NCBI GenBank assembly: GCA_023231105.1
Contig: JALNWB010000155.1
Coordinates: 1 to 9,109 of the forward strand
Direction: 5' to 3'
From: Ignavibacteriaceae bacterium
Lineage (GTDB): Bacteria > Bacteroidota > Ignavibacteria > Ignavibacteriales > Ignavibacteriaceae
DNA length: 9,109 bases
The notes under the pieces were generated by a model that worked only from the letters and a program-made list of their open reading frames with translations, had not been told where the DNA came from and made no database searches. Both the position numbers and the translations under genes were made by a program. Below are positions 1 through 8,005 of this stretch, piece by piece. Position 1 is the stretch's first letter. Each line of letters opens with the position of its first letter.

Positions 1-123
1 AACGAAAAAAAAGAAATTATTGGTTTAGAAATTTTGGATGCTTCGAAGAGAATTCCTCTGGAGTCTCTTTTTGCATGGGCAATTGATAAAAAACAATTTA
101 TTTCAAAAAGAAAAAGCGCTTAA
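1..123 (+). CDS. C-terminal fragment of a DUF2283-like protein
   Basis: Frame 1 is open from the window edge to a TAA at 121-123 and gives the last 40 residues of a protein that starts outside the window. The piece containing IIGLEILDASKRI matches my memory of the conserved end of DUF2283 proteins (usually '..GeivGIEIldASkr'), small proteins of unknown function. About 20 further residues, ending in a basic KKQFISKRKSA, follow that motif. The stop lies 36 nt before ileS on the same strand, so co-transcription is possible. The family call rests on one short motif, so the function remains unassigned. Confidence 0.55.
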   Translation, partial: NEKKEIIGLEILDASKRIPLESLFAWAIDKKQFISKRKSA

Positions 124-159
124 CGAAAATTCAACTAACTACTAACAACAAACAAGCAC

Positions 160-3100
160 ATGTTCAAACAATATTCTGAATCTGTAAACTACGCAACTTT
201 AGAAAAAGAGATTCTCCGGTTTTGGCAGGAAAATAAAATTTTTGAGAAAAGTATTCATTCGCGCAGCGAAGAAAAGACATTTACCTTTTACGAAGGACCG
301 CCAACCGTAAACGGAAAACCCGGCATTCATCACGTGATGGCAAGAACTTTAAAGGATTTGATCTGCCGGTACAAAACTTTACAAGGTTATCAAGTTCACA
401 GAAAAGCCGGCTGGGATACGCACGGTTTACCTGTTGAAATTGCGCTTGAAAAGGAATTGGATTTTTCACAAAAATCCGATATTGAAAAGTACGGCGTTGC
501 TGCCTTCAACCAAAAAGCAAAAGATTTGGTCTATGGTCATATCGAAATGAAACAAGGCTGGCGAACTCTTACAGAGCGGATGGGCTATTGGATCAATCTT
601 GACGACGCATACATTACTTGCACGAATGATTATATCGAATCGGTATGGTGGGCGCTTTCCGAATATGTAAAAAAGGGATTGATCTACAAAGGATTTAAAA
701 TTGTTCCCCAATGTCCGCATTGCGAAACTCCTCTTTCTTCACACGAACTTGCGCTTGGTTATGCAGATGTTCACGATCCGAGTGTTTATATCAAATTCAA
801 ATTGAAAGAAGAAGATGCTGCAATTTTAGTCTGGACTACAACTCCCTGGACGTTGATTTCAAACGTCGCTCTTGCTGTCGGTACGGAAATCGATTATGTA
901 AAAATTAAAACAGAGAAACACGGAACATTTTATCTTGCCGAAGCTCGTTTATCGGTTATCAAAGAAGAGTACGAAATCCTCTCAAAAGTTAAAGGCGCCG
1001 ATCTTTTAAATAAAAAATACGAACCGTTATTCTCATACGTTCCAACGGATAAAAAAGGCTGGTATGTTGTTCCGGGAGATTTTGTAAGCACGGAAGACGG
1101 TACCGGCGTTGTTCATATTGCCCCTGCATTTGGTGCGGATGACTATGAAGTTTCTAAGAAATTTGATCTGCCGTTTCTTCAACCGGTTACAAAAGGCGGA
1201 AGATTTACCGAAGAAGTAACTGACTTCGCAGGAAGATTAGTAAAATCGCTTAAGTTCACCACTCACGAAGAAAAAGGTGTTGATCCGGATGTTGTGAGAA
1301 ATTTAAAAGAGCGCAATCTTATTTACAAAGCCGGGAATGATCATCTTCACTCTTATCCACATTGCTGGCGTTGCGATAATCCGTTGATCTATTATGCGCG
1401 AGACAGTTGGTACATCCGTACGACAGAAATTGCAAAACGGATGATCGAACTGAATAAAACGATCAATTGGTGTCCGCCTGAAGTAGGCGCTGGAAGATTC
1501 GGTAACTGGCTTGAGGAAAATAAAGATTGGTCACTTTCACGCGATCGCTATTGGGGAACGCCGCTTCCTCTTTGGTTAAGCGATGACGGCGATATGTTTG
1601 CAATCGGCTCTGTTGCCGAATTGAAAGAAGGATTTGTTGAACGCGATGGAAAGAAAATTCTTGTAAAAGATTTACCGGATGGAGAAATCGATCTCCATAA
1701 ACCTTTTGTTGATGATGTTAAATTTGAGCGAGACGGAAAAATTTATAAGCGCACTCCGGAATTAATTGATGTTTGGTTCGACAGCGGTTCGATGCCTTTT
1801 GCCCAGTATCATTATCCTTTTGAAAATCAAGAGTGGTTTGATAAAAACTTTCCGGCGGATTTTATCTGTGAAGGAATTGACCAAACACGCGGCTGGTTTT
1901 ACACGCTGCACGCAATTTCTACAATGTTGTTTGATAAGGTTGCGTATAAAAATGTTCTTGTTAACGATTTAATTTTAGACAAAGCCGGACAGAAAATGTC
2001 CAAATCAAAGGGGAATACCGTTGATCCTTTCAGTTTATTTGATAAGTACGGTGCGGATGCAACCCGCTGGTATTTGACGGTAAATAATCCACCTTGGCGC
2101 CCAACTTTATTTAGCGAAGACGATTTAGCCGAAACGCAAAGAAAATTTTTCGGAACGCTGTTAAATACGTATTCATTCTTTGCCTTGTATGCAAATATTG
2201 ATAAGTTCAATTTCAGCGAAAAATTTATTCCTTACGAAGAACGCCCTGAAATTGACCGCTGGATCATTTCAAAATTAAATTCCGTTGTAAATGAATATCA
2301 GCAGTTTATGGATGCGTATGATGTTACGAAAGCGGCGCGGCTCATTTATTCGTTTACGATTGACCATCTTTCAAACTGGTATGTTAGAAGGAACAGAAGA
2401 CGTTTTTGGAAATCTGAAAATAATCAGAATAAAATTGCGGCGTACCAAACGCTGTATGAAAGTTTAAAAATTATCGCTAAACTGCTCTCGCCGTTTGCCC
2501 CGTTTTTTGCGGAGGAATTGTATCAGAATCTAAACGGCAATACTAAAGAAGAACCTTTTGAATCGGTTCACTTAACGGACTTCCCCGAGGTTAGGATTGT
2601 TGATAAAGCGCTTGAAGAAAAAATGGAACTTGCGCAAAAAGTTGTTTATCTTACCCGTGCGATGCGTGCAAAGTTGAATTTAAAAGTTCGTCAGCCGCTG
2701 CAAAAAATTATGGTAGCTGTTGAATCTTCAAAACAGGATCCGTTGAACCAGATGCGTGATGTTATCCTTGAAGAAGTAAATGTTAAAGAAATGATCGTGT
2801 TGAAAGATGACGCCGACATTGTTACCAAATCTGCCAAACCGAATTTTAAAACTCTCGGACCCAAATTCGGAAAAAGAGTTAATCCGGTTGCAAATGCCAT
2901 TCGACAATTTAATAAAGATTTAATAGGAAAACTCGAAAAAGGAGAATCTGTTTTTGTAACTTTAGGTGATGAATCTTTTGAAGTTCAAAAAGAGGATGTG
3001 GAAATTATTAGTTCTGAAATTACCGGCTGGTCTGTTGAAAGCGACGAAGGCGTAACTGTTGCGCTTGATACGTTGTTGAATAACGATTTAGTTCAAGAAG

Positions 3101-3354
3101 GACTTGCCCGCGAGTTTGTAAACCGTATTCAAAATATGCGTAAAGATGCCGGATTTGAAGTTACAGACCGGATTCTAATAAGCGTAGAAGCTATTGATGA
3201 GTTTATTGATGCAATTAAAATATTTAATCAGTACATTTCGAACGAGACTTTGGCAAACAAAATTTCGTTTGAAGTTGGTGAGCCTGGTTTCTCGCAAAGC
3301 TGGGAGATCGGTTCTCATTCACTTTCTATAACAATTCAAAAGGTTTCAGAATAA
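160..3354 (+). CDS. ileS: Isoleucyl-tRNA synthetase, type 2 (IleS2), with GXHH signature
   Basis: Class Ia synthetase that charges tRNA-Ile with isoleucine in the cytoplasm. At 1064 aa it has the length of the eukaryote-like IleS2 type. The active-site signature near residue 55 reads GIHH instead of the usual HxGH. Then come a CPHC zinc-type knuckle (185-188), the CP1 editing domain with WTTTPWT (225-231) and GTGVVHIAPAFGADD (about 314-328), a second knuckle PHCWRC (to 405), DVWFDSGS (537-544) and KMSKS (612-616). After that follow the helical anticodon-binding domain and an IleS2-type C-terminal extension. The start at 160 fits the family N-terminus (FKQYSE..NYATLEKEIL); no Shine-Dalgarno is visible and the leader is A/C-rich. 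IleS2 enzymes are known for reduced mupirocin sensitivity. The frame is intact and the gene is first in a dense plus-strand block. Confidence 0.97.
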   Translation: MFKQYSESVNYATLEKEILRFWQENKIFEKSIHSRSEEKTFTFYEGPPTVNGKPGIHHVMARTLKDLICRYKTLQGYQVHRKAGWDTHGLPVEIALEKELDFSQKSDIEKYGVAAFNQKAKDLVYGHIEMKQGWRTLTERMGYWINLDDAYITCTNDYIESVWWALSEYVKKGLIYKGFKIVPQCPHCETPLSSHELALGYADVHDPSVYIKFKLKEEDAAILVWTTTPWTLISNVALAVGTEIDYVKIKTEKHGTFYLAEARLSVIKEEYEILSKVKGADLLNKKYEPLFSYVPTDKKGWYVVPGDFVSTEDGTGVVHIAPAFGADDYEVSKKFDLPFLQPVTKGGRFTEEVTDFAGRLVKSLKFTTHEEKGVDPDVVRNLKERNLIYKAGNDHLHSYPHCWRCDNPLIYYARDSWYIRTTEIAKRMIELNKTINWCPPEVGAGRFGNWLEENKDWSLSRDRYWGTPLPLWLSDDGDMFAIGSVAELKEGFVERDGKKILVKDLPDGEIDLHKPFVDDVKFERDGKIYKRTPELIDVWFDSGSMPFAQYHYPFENQEWFDKNFPADFICEGIDQTRGWFYTLHAISTMLFDKVAYKNVLVNDLILDKAGQKMSKSKGNTVDPFSLFDKYGADATRWYLTVNNPPWRPTLFSEDDLAETQRKFFGTLLNTYSFFALYANIDKFNFSEKFIPYEERPEIDRWIISKLNSVVNEYQQFMDAYDVTKAARLIYSFTIDHLSNWYVRRNRRRFWKSENNQNKIAAYQTLYESLKIIAKLLSPFAPFFAEELYQNLNGNTKEEPFESVHLTDFPEVRIVDKALEEKMELAQKVVYLTRAMRAKLNLKVRQPLQKIMVAVESSKQDPLNQMRDVILEEVNVKEMIVLKDDADIVTKSAKPNFKTLGPKFGKRVNPVANAIRQFNKDLIGKLEKGESVFVTLGDESFEVQKEDVEIISSEITGWSVESDEGVTVALDTLLNNDLVQEGLAREFVNRIQNMRKDAGFEVTDRILISVEAIDEFIDAIKIFNQYISNETLANKISFEVGEPGFSQSWEIGSHSLSITIQKVSE

Positions 3355-3369
3355 AAGAGGAATACAGCA

Positions 3370-4119
3370 ATGGTAAAAAAATCTTCTACAACAAAAGCTG
3401 CCGCAAAAAAAACCACGGTAAAAAAGCTGACGGTTAAAAAACCTTTGGCAAAAAAAATGGCGGTGAAAAAAGTCATTTCGAAAAAAGCTAAAGTAGTTAA
3501 CGGTAAAAAAACTACGGCAAAAAAGGAAATAGCGGTGAAACCGAAAAAAATAGAAAAAAAAGTTATTGTAAAAGTTTCTAAAACAAAGAAAACGGAAAAG
3601 GTAATAGTGAAGAAAAAAGTTGAAAAAGTTAAACCGGTAAAAAAACAGAAAAAAGTTCAAGAAATAATTGAAGAAAAAAAACCGGTACACAAAGCAGTAA
3701 AAGGATACAGTAAAAAAGATTTAGATCATTTTAGAAAAGTTATTCTTGATAAACAAAAAGAGATCCGCGAACAACTTCAGAATCTGCAAGAGCAAATGAA
3801 GGACCCGACCACCGGAGAATACATTAACGAGAATTCTCCTTACTCTCTCCACATGGCAGAGCAGGGCACCGATGCAATGGAACGCGAAAAAACTTTTTTG
3901 TATTATCAGCGCGAAAATAAATTTTTAAGTTATCTTGATGACGCTCTGAAGAGAGTTGATGCCGGAACGTATGGTTTGTGTTTGGAATGTATTGAAGAAC
4001 CGAAACATTTGTGCCCGACCTGTCCGCTTATTCCGAAAGCAAGACTGGAAGCGGTTCCGCACAGCCAGCAATGTGTTCAAATTAAAATGCTTCAAGAGAA
4101 AAAAATAAAAAATCAGTAG
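3370..4119 (+). CDS. TraR/DksA-family zinc-finger protein with a lysine-rich N-terminal tail
   Basis: The C-terminal half (about 114-240) is a TraR/DksA domain. It has a first helix SKKDLDHFRKVILDKQKEI, the loop HMAEQGTDAMEREK, a second helix YYQRENKFLSYLDDALKRVDAGTYG, and a zinc-finger end with LIPKARLEAVP. DksA proteins bind the RNA polymerase secondary channel and modulate initiation, often with ppGpp. The first 110 residues contain 42 lysines in AAKK/VKK-type repeats like histone H1 tails, with almost no hydrophobic core, so this part is probably disordered and nucleic-acid binding (inference). The cysteine set is unusual: C204, C207, C215, C218 and C235, with Ile238 where a last CxxC cysteine would be expected. 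A good GAGG site (3357-3360) lies 9 nt before ATG, 15 nt after the ileS stop. The family call is firm; the precise role is not. Confidence 0.9.
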   Translation: MVKKSSTTKAAAKKTTVKKLTVKKPLAKKMAVKKVISKKAKVVNGKKTTAKKEIAVKPKKIEKKVIVKVSKTKKTEKVIVKKKVEKVKPVKKQKKVQEIIEEKKPVHKAVKGYSKKDLDHFRKVILDKQKEIREQLQNLQEQMKDPTTGEYINENSPYSLHMAEQGTDAMEREKTFLYYQRENKFLSYLDDALKRVDAGTYGLCLECIEEPKHLCPTCPLIPKARLEAVPHSQQCVQIKMLQEKKIKNQ

Positions 4120-4145
4120 TAGTATATTTCTAATTTTTAGTGAAC

Positions 4146-4150
4146 AAAGG
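4146..4150 (+). promoter_or_regulatory. Ribosome binding site deciding the GTG start of lspA
   Basis: AAAGG lies 8 nt before the GTG at 4159. The nearby TTG at 4151 is out of frame, and no in-frame ATG comes before the first membrane segment, so this site supports GTG as the lspA start. Confidence 0.5.
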
Positions 4151-4158
4151 TTGAGCGA

Positions 4159-4851
4159 GTGAAAGTTCTTTATGTTACGTTTGTTATGGTTTTCGTTGAT
4201 CAGATAACAAAATTTTGGGTTAAAGGTTTCGCCATTCCGTTTTTACATATTCGCCACGAAGGCATGTATTACGGGCAAAGCATCAATGTTATTGGAGATT
4301 TTTTTCAGTTAACATTTGTTGAAAATCCCGGGATGGCATTCGGAGTTGACGTTACTGATCATGCAAAACTTTGGCTTTCACTTTTTTCAATTCTTGCAAG
4401 CATTGGATTATTTATCTATCTCTACTCTGTTCGAAAACAAAGTTTCAGTTTGCGGCTTGCCTTATCAATGATTCTTGCCGGAGCATTGGGTAATCTGATC
4501 GACCGTGTTTTTTACGGAGCGTTTTACGGTTACGCTGCAATTTTTTATGGAAAAGTAGTTGACTTTTTTGATTTTGATTTTTTTGATTTTCAAATCTTCG
4601 GAAGAACTTATGAACGCTGGCCCATCTTTAACATTGCCGATATGTGTGTCTCTATTGGCGTTTTGATCCTTCTTCTTTTTTATAAACAACATCAGCAAGA
4701 ACACAAAGAAATTGCTACGACCGATCAGAATATTGAATTGTCCGGACAGCCTCTTCAAGGAGAAGAAAGCTCCAGTTCCATTGAGAATGCTCTCGAAAAC
4801 GAAAAAATAAACCATGACGAATCTGATAACAGAGAAGAAATTCAAAATTGA
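4159..4851 (+). CDS. lspA: Lipoprotein signal peptidase (signal peptidase II)
   Basis: Membrane aspartyl protease that removes signal peptides from diacylglyceryl-modified prolipoproteins in the inner membrane. Family motifs are present in order: VDQITKFW (13-20), VENPGMAFG (54-62), GALGNLIDR (108-116), VVDF with catalytic Asp135, and FNIAD with catalytic Asp161. Hydrophobic segments at about 3-17, 70-90, 97-118 and 158-175 fit the four-helix fold. Two additions make it longer (230 aa) than a typical 150-170 aa enzyme: an aromatic/acidic stretch FFDFDFFDFQIFGRTYERW between the two catalytic Asp residues (26 apart versus 18 in E. coli), and a polar, acidic tail after about residue 180. The tail is probably cytoplasmic and partly reflects the 38-nt overlap with the next gene. 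The start is GTG. Confidence 0.96.
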   Translation: MKVLYVTFVMVFVDQITKFWVKGFAIPFLHIRHEGMYYGQSINVIGDFFQLTFVENPGMAFGVDVTDHAKLWLSLFSILASIGLFIYLYSVRKQSFSLRLALSMILAGALGNLIDRVFYGAFYGYAAIFYGKVVDFFDFDFFDFQIFGRTYERWPIFNIADMCVSIGVLILLLFYKQHQQEHKEIATTDQNIELSGQPLQGEESSSSIENALENEKINHDESDNREEIQN

Positions 4852-5797
4852 AGTCACTGCCGGGAAACACAAAGAAAGAATCGATCTTTATCTAACTAAT
4901 GCAATCGAGAATGCTACCCGTACAAGAATTCAAAAACTGATTGACGCGCAGCTTGTACTTGTAAACGGTAAACCAACAAAAGCAAATTATAAAGTTGTTC
5001 CAAACGATCTGATTGACGTTACTATTCCAATTTCTCCAAGACCTGAAAAAGCTGAACCGGAAGCCATTCCTTTAAATATTGTTTATGAAGACGACTATTT
5101 GATCGTGGTTAATAAAGCCGCGGGAATGGTGGCTCATCCGGCATTTTCAAATTATACCGGAACGCTCGTTAATGCGCTGCTTCATCATACAAAATCGTTA
5201 AGTGATGTGAACGAGCCGATACGTCCTGGAATTGTTCACCGCATTGATAAAAATACAAGCGGACTCTTAGTTGTTGCCAAAGATGACGTAACCCATGCTA
5301 AACTTGCAAAACAGTTTGCCAAGCATTCAATTGAAAGAGAATATTGGGCGGTTGCGTGGGGAATATTCAAAGAGAAGCAAGGCGAGATCACTCACAACAT
5401 TGTAAGAAGTAAAAGTGATAGAAAAAAGTTTACCATCAGTAAAGATGAAGGAAAAACCGCCGTTACTCTCTATGAAGTAATTGAAGATTTTGAATTTACT
5501 TCGCTGTTAAAAATTCATCTTCGCACCGGAAGAACGCATCAAATAAGAGTGCATCTTTCCGGTAACGGGCATCCGATCTTCGGTGATGAAACTTACGGCG
5601 GCAGAAAACTAACTTTCAGCGCGCAGCTCCCAAAGTTGAGAAGCAGAATGGAAAATCTATTAGAGATCATGCCAAGACAAGCTTTGCACGCAAAGAAACT
5701 TGGGTTCATTCATCCCGCCACAAATGAATTTATTAGTTTCGATTCCGACCTTCCCGATGATTTTCAAAATCTTTTACTAAAATTGCGAAAGAATTAA
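4814..5797 (+). CDS. rluD: RluA/RluD-family 23S rRNA pseudouridine synthase
   Basis: Isomerises uridines in 23S rRNA to pseudouridine. It has an N-terminal S4-like RNA-binding domain (ERIDLYLTNAIENATRTRIQKLIDAQLVLVNGK, about 21-53), the catalytic-domain opening IVYEDDYLIVVNKAAGMVAHP (89-109), the signature HRIDKNTSGLL with catalytic Asp145, and LRTGRTHQIRVHL (236-248). The length of 327 aa matches E. coli RluD (326 aa), and the S4 domain excludes RluA proper, but RluC-like specificity cannot be ruled out from sequence alone. The start overlaps the last 38 nt of lspA and has no Shine-Dalgarno, which suggests translational coupling. An lspA–rluD-type pair is also found in other phyla, for example lspA–ylyB in Bacillus. 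Confidence 0.92.
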   Translation: MTNLITEKKFKIEVTAGKHKERIDLYLTNAIENATRTRIQKLIDAQLVLVNGKPTKANYKVVPNDLIDVTIPISPRPEKAEPEAIPLNIVYEDDYLIVVNKAAGMVAHPAFSNYTGTLVNALLHHTKSLSDVNEPIRPGIVHRIDKNTSGLLVVAKDDVTHAKLAKQFAKHSIEREYWAVAWGIFKEKQGEITHNIVRSKSDRKKFTISKDEGKTAVTLYEVIEDFEFTSLLKIHLRTGRTHQIRVHLSGNGHPIFGDETYGGRKLTFSAQLPKLRSRMENLLEIMPRQALHAKKLGFIHPATNEFISFDSDLPDDFQNLLLKLRKN

Positions 5798-5809
5798 TTC
5801 TTATATTTT
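5783..5809 (+). promoter_or_regulatory. Weak candidate promoter before cysS
   Basis: TATATTTT (5802-5809) differs by one base from the Bacteroidota -7 element TAnnTTTG. It has a TTG (5783-5785) 16 nt upstream, which is shorter than the usual 19-23 nt. It sits at the rluD stop, about 34 nt before the cysS ATG. This is the only promoter-like site in the gap, and it may be chance in AT-rich DNA. Confidence 0.22.
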
Positions 5810-5843
5810 CAACACAAAAGATTAAATTTCTAGAAAAAACTTT

Positions 5844-7250
5844 ATGCTGAAACTTTACAACACCTTAACCAATAAAAAAGAAGAATTCATTCCGCTGGTT
5901 CGGAATGAAGTGAAAATGTACGTCTGCGGTCCAACCGTGTACGATTTTTTTCACATCGGCAACGCGCGCTCATTTATTATGGCTGATGTCATCCGCCGTT
6001 ACTTTGAATATAAAGGTTACGATGTAACTTTTGTTATGAACATTACCGACATTGATGACAAGATCATTAAAAAATCAATTGATGGGAAAAAGGAATATTC
6101 CATTGTTGCTGAAACTTTTGCCAATGCGTTTCTTGAAGATTTAAAAAAACTTAACATAAAACCAGCAACGCTTTATCCGAAAGCAACCGCACACATCAGC
6201 GAAATTATTTCAATGATAAAATCGTTGGAAGAAAAAGGTTTTGCTTACAATGTTAACGGAAATGTTTTTTATGATGTCTCAAAATTCTCAGCATACGGAA
6301 AGTTAAGCGGAAAAAATTTAGAGGATTTGGAAAGCGGTTCGAGAGTTGAAATTAATGAAGAGAAAAAAAATCCGCTCGATTTTTCTCTTTGGAAAAAAGC
6401 AAAAGAAGGAGAACCTTCATGGGAAAGTCCATGGGGAAACGGACGTCCCGGCTGGCATATAGAATGCTCTGCGATGAGTTGCAAGCATCTCGGCGAAACA
6501 TTTGATATACACGCAGGCGGAAGCGATTTGATTTTTCCGCATCACGAAAATGAAATCGCTCAAAGCGAAGCCTCAACCGGCAAACATTTTGTTAATTACT
6601 GGATGCATTTTGGATTTTTAAATATTGATAATGAAAAGATGTCTAAATCTCTCGGTAATTTTTTTACCGCCAGAGATGTCGTAGAAAAATATCCGAAGGA
6701 AGTGATCCGTTTGTTTTTTGTACAGACGCATTATTCCGGATCGCTTAATTACAGCGTGGAACTGCTTGACGCTTCAAAAAAAGGTTTGGAAAAAATCGAG
6801 AATTTTCTTTTCACCTTAAAAGAAAAACAAAAATCAGCTGTTGATCACGCGAAGAAAATTCCTTTTTCGTGCAAAAAGTACTACAGCGATTTTGAAGAAG
6901 CGATGGACGATGATTTTAATTCTGCCAAAGCGCTTGCCGTTATTTTTGATTTCATCAAAGAAGTAAACCGCCTCTTCGTTGAATATCCTCAGTTAGACAA
7001 ACCGTTTTTAGAAAAAGTAGAAAAATTTCTTCAAAAAACTGCGGTTGATGTTTTCGGTATTGCAAGTTTTGAAAGGAAAGAAGAATCCGCTTCTCTTGAA
7101 AACGAATTGATCGAGATACTTATTCAACTTCGCATTACTGCCAAAGCGGAAAAGAACTTTGCACTTGCGGATAAAATTAGAGATGATTTGAAATCTCTCG
7201 GTATTCAATTACTCGATTCAAAAGAAAAAACGGTTTACAAAAAATCATAA
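5844..7250 (+). CDS. cysS: Cysteinyl-tRNA synthetase
   Basis: Class I synthetase that joins cysteine to tRNA-Cys. Visible signatures are MYVCGPTVYDFFHIGNAR with zinc ligand Cys28 and the HIGN motif (37-40), NITDIDDKII (67-75), GRPGWHIECSAM with Cys208, GGSDLIFPHHENEIAQ with His233 and Glu237, and KMSKS at 265-269. These zinc-ligand positions agree to within one residue with the E. coli enzyme (28, 209, 234, 238). The C-terminal ALADKIRDDLKSLGIQLLD is the normal anticodon-binding end. At 468 aa it is full length. There is no Shine-Dalgarno; the leader is A/T-rich. It follows the pseudouridine synthase by 46 nt and is followed after 2 nt by the metallopeptidase gene, so those two are probably translated from one message. 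Confidence 0.98.
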   Translation: MLKLYNTLTNKKEEFIPLVRNEVKMYVCGPTVYDFFHIGNARSFIMADVIRRYFEYKGYDVTFVMNITDIDDKIIKKSIDGKKEYSIVAETFANAFLEDLKKLNIKPATLYPKATAHISEIISMIKSLEEKGFAYNVNGNVFYDVSKFSAYGKLSGKNLEDLESGSRVEINEEKKNPLDFSLWKKAKEGEPSWESPWGNGRPGWHIECSAMSCKHLGETFDIHAGGSDLIFPHHENEIAQSEASTGKHFVNYWMHFGFLNIDNEKMSKSLGNFFTARDVVEKYPKEVIRLFFVQTHYSGSLNYSVELLDASKKGLEKIENFLFTLKEKQKSAVDHAKKIPFSCKKYYSDFEEAMDDDFNSAKALAVIFDFIKEVNRLFVEYPQLDKPFLEKVEKFLQKTAVDVFGIASFERKEESASLENELIEILIQLRITAKAEKNFALADKIRDDLKSLGIQLLDSKEKTVYKKS

Positions 7251-7252
7251 CA

Positions 7253-7933
7253 ATGGCGGTTGAACTTTTATCAAAAACCATTGAAGTAAATTCAAAAGAA
7301 CTGACCTACCGCTACCGGTTCAGCAAAAAAGCAAAATATTTGCAATTGCGGATCAGTCAGCAGCAGCTTGAATTGGTAATCCCGCACCGTATTTCTTTTG
7401 CCGAAGGCGAAAAATTTTTAACGGGAAAACTCGATTGGGTCAGCAGTCACGCTCATCTCTTCCACTCAGCAAAAAAACATTATCTCTTCGGAAAAGAAAT
7501 TACACTCCGGTTGCAGTCAGATCTGTTCTTGGAAAAATACCGGGTGAGCTTTCAAAATGATGTTCTGATTTTTAATGTACCTCAAAAAAATATTTATTCT
7601 GCAGAAGAACTGTATGAAAAATATTTGCTGCATGTGGCAAAAAAGTATTTACCGGAAAGAGCCGGTGAACTATCCATAAAACATGGTTTCCTGGTAAATC
7701 GGTTTTCCGTTCGCGGACAACAAACTCGCTGGGGAAGCTGCTCAAGGCGGGGAAATATCTCGTTGAATTATAATCTCATAAAATTCCGTAAAGAAGTGAT
7801 CGATTACGTTATTGTTCACGAGCTATGCCATTTGCGGCAGTTAAATCACTCAAGAAAATTTTGGAATGAAGTTGCTCAAATTCTTCCCCACTATAAAAGT
7901 TTAAAAAAGGAATTGAAAAAGCTCTCACTTTAG
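7253..7933 (+). CDS. YgjP-like (DUF45) zinc metallopeptidase domain protein
   Basis: Predicted soluble zinc-dependent hydrolase of the YgjP/DUF45 family. The diagnostic block is TRWGSCSRRGNISLNYNLI (158-176), followed by VIVHELCHLRQLNHSRKFW (187-204), in which HELCH (189-193) supplies two zinc-ligand histidines and the catalytic Glu190, and His199 fits the third ligand. The N-terminal part (about 15-110) is the usual beta-rich region. The 226-aa length is normal. No signal peptide or membrane segment is present. Substrates of this family are unknown to me; SprT/WSS1-like DNA-protein processing has been suggested for related folds. The start lies 2 nt after the cysS stop, with no separate Shine-Dalgarno, implying coupling. 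It is the last gene of the plus-strand block, and I see no clear terminator after it. Confidence 0.9.
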   Translation: MAVELLSKTIEVNSKELTYRYRFSKKAKYLQLRISQQQLELVIPHRISFAEGEKFLTGKLDWVSSHAHLFHSAKKHYLFGKEITLRLQSDLFLEKYRVSFQNDVLIFNVPQKNIYSAEELYEKYLLHVAKKYLPERAGELSIKHGFLVNRFSVRGQQTRWGSCSRRGNISLNYNLIKFRKEVIDYVIVHELCHLRQLNHSRKFWNEVAQILPHYKSLKKELKKLSL

Positions 7934-7943
7934 ACAAAATGGT

Positions 7944-7974
7944 TTGTTTCCCCACCGAATTATCTGTATATTTG
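7944..7974 (+). promoter_or_regulatory. Bacteroidota-type promoter of the initiator tRNA
   Basis: TTG (7944-7946), a 20-nt spacer, then TATATTTG (7967-7974). This is a full match to the Bacteroidota-type primary sigma consensus TTG–N19-23–TAnnTTTG. Initiation a few bases downstream would give a tRNA 5' leader of roughly 25 nt. It also supports the taxonomic guess. Confidence 0.7.
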
Positions 7975-8005
7975 CATCACAAATTTTGAAAAAACAATAT
8001 TACAC

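Noticed and set aside
1899..2210. Minus-strand 103-codon open frame inside ileS
   Set aside because: It lies wholly within conserved ileS sequence including KMSKS, and has no recognisable motif or RBS.
3346..3690. Minus-strand 114-codon open frame rich in Phe and Tyr
   Set aside because: It is the reverse complement of the lysine-codon (AAA/AAG) tail of the DksA-family gene, so the Phe runs are an artefact.
4123..4130. TATATTTC before lspA as a promoter
   Set aside because: No TTG element lies 19-23 nt upstream (the area is an A-run), and the gene fits the upstream operon.
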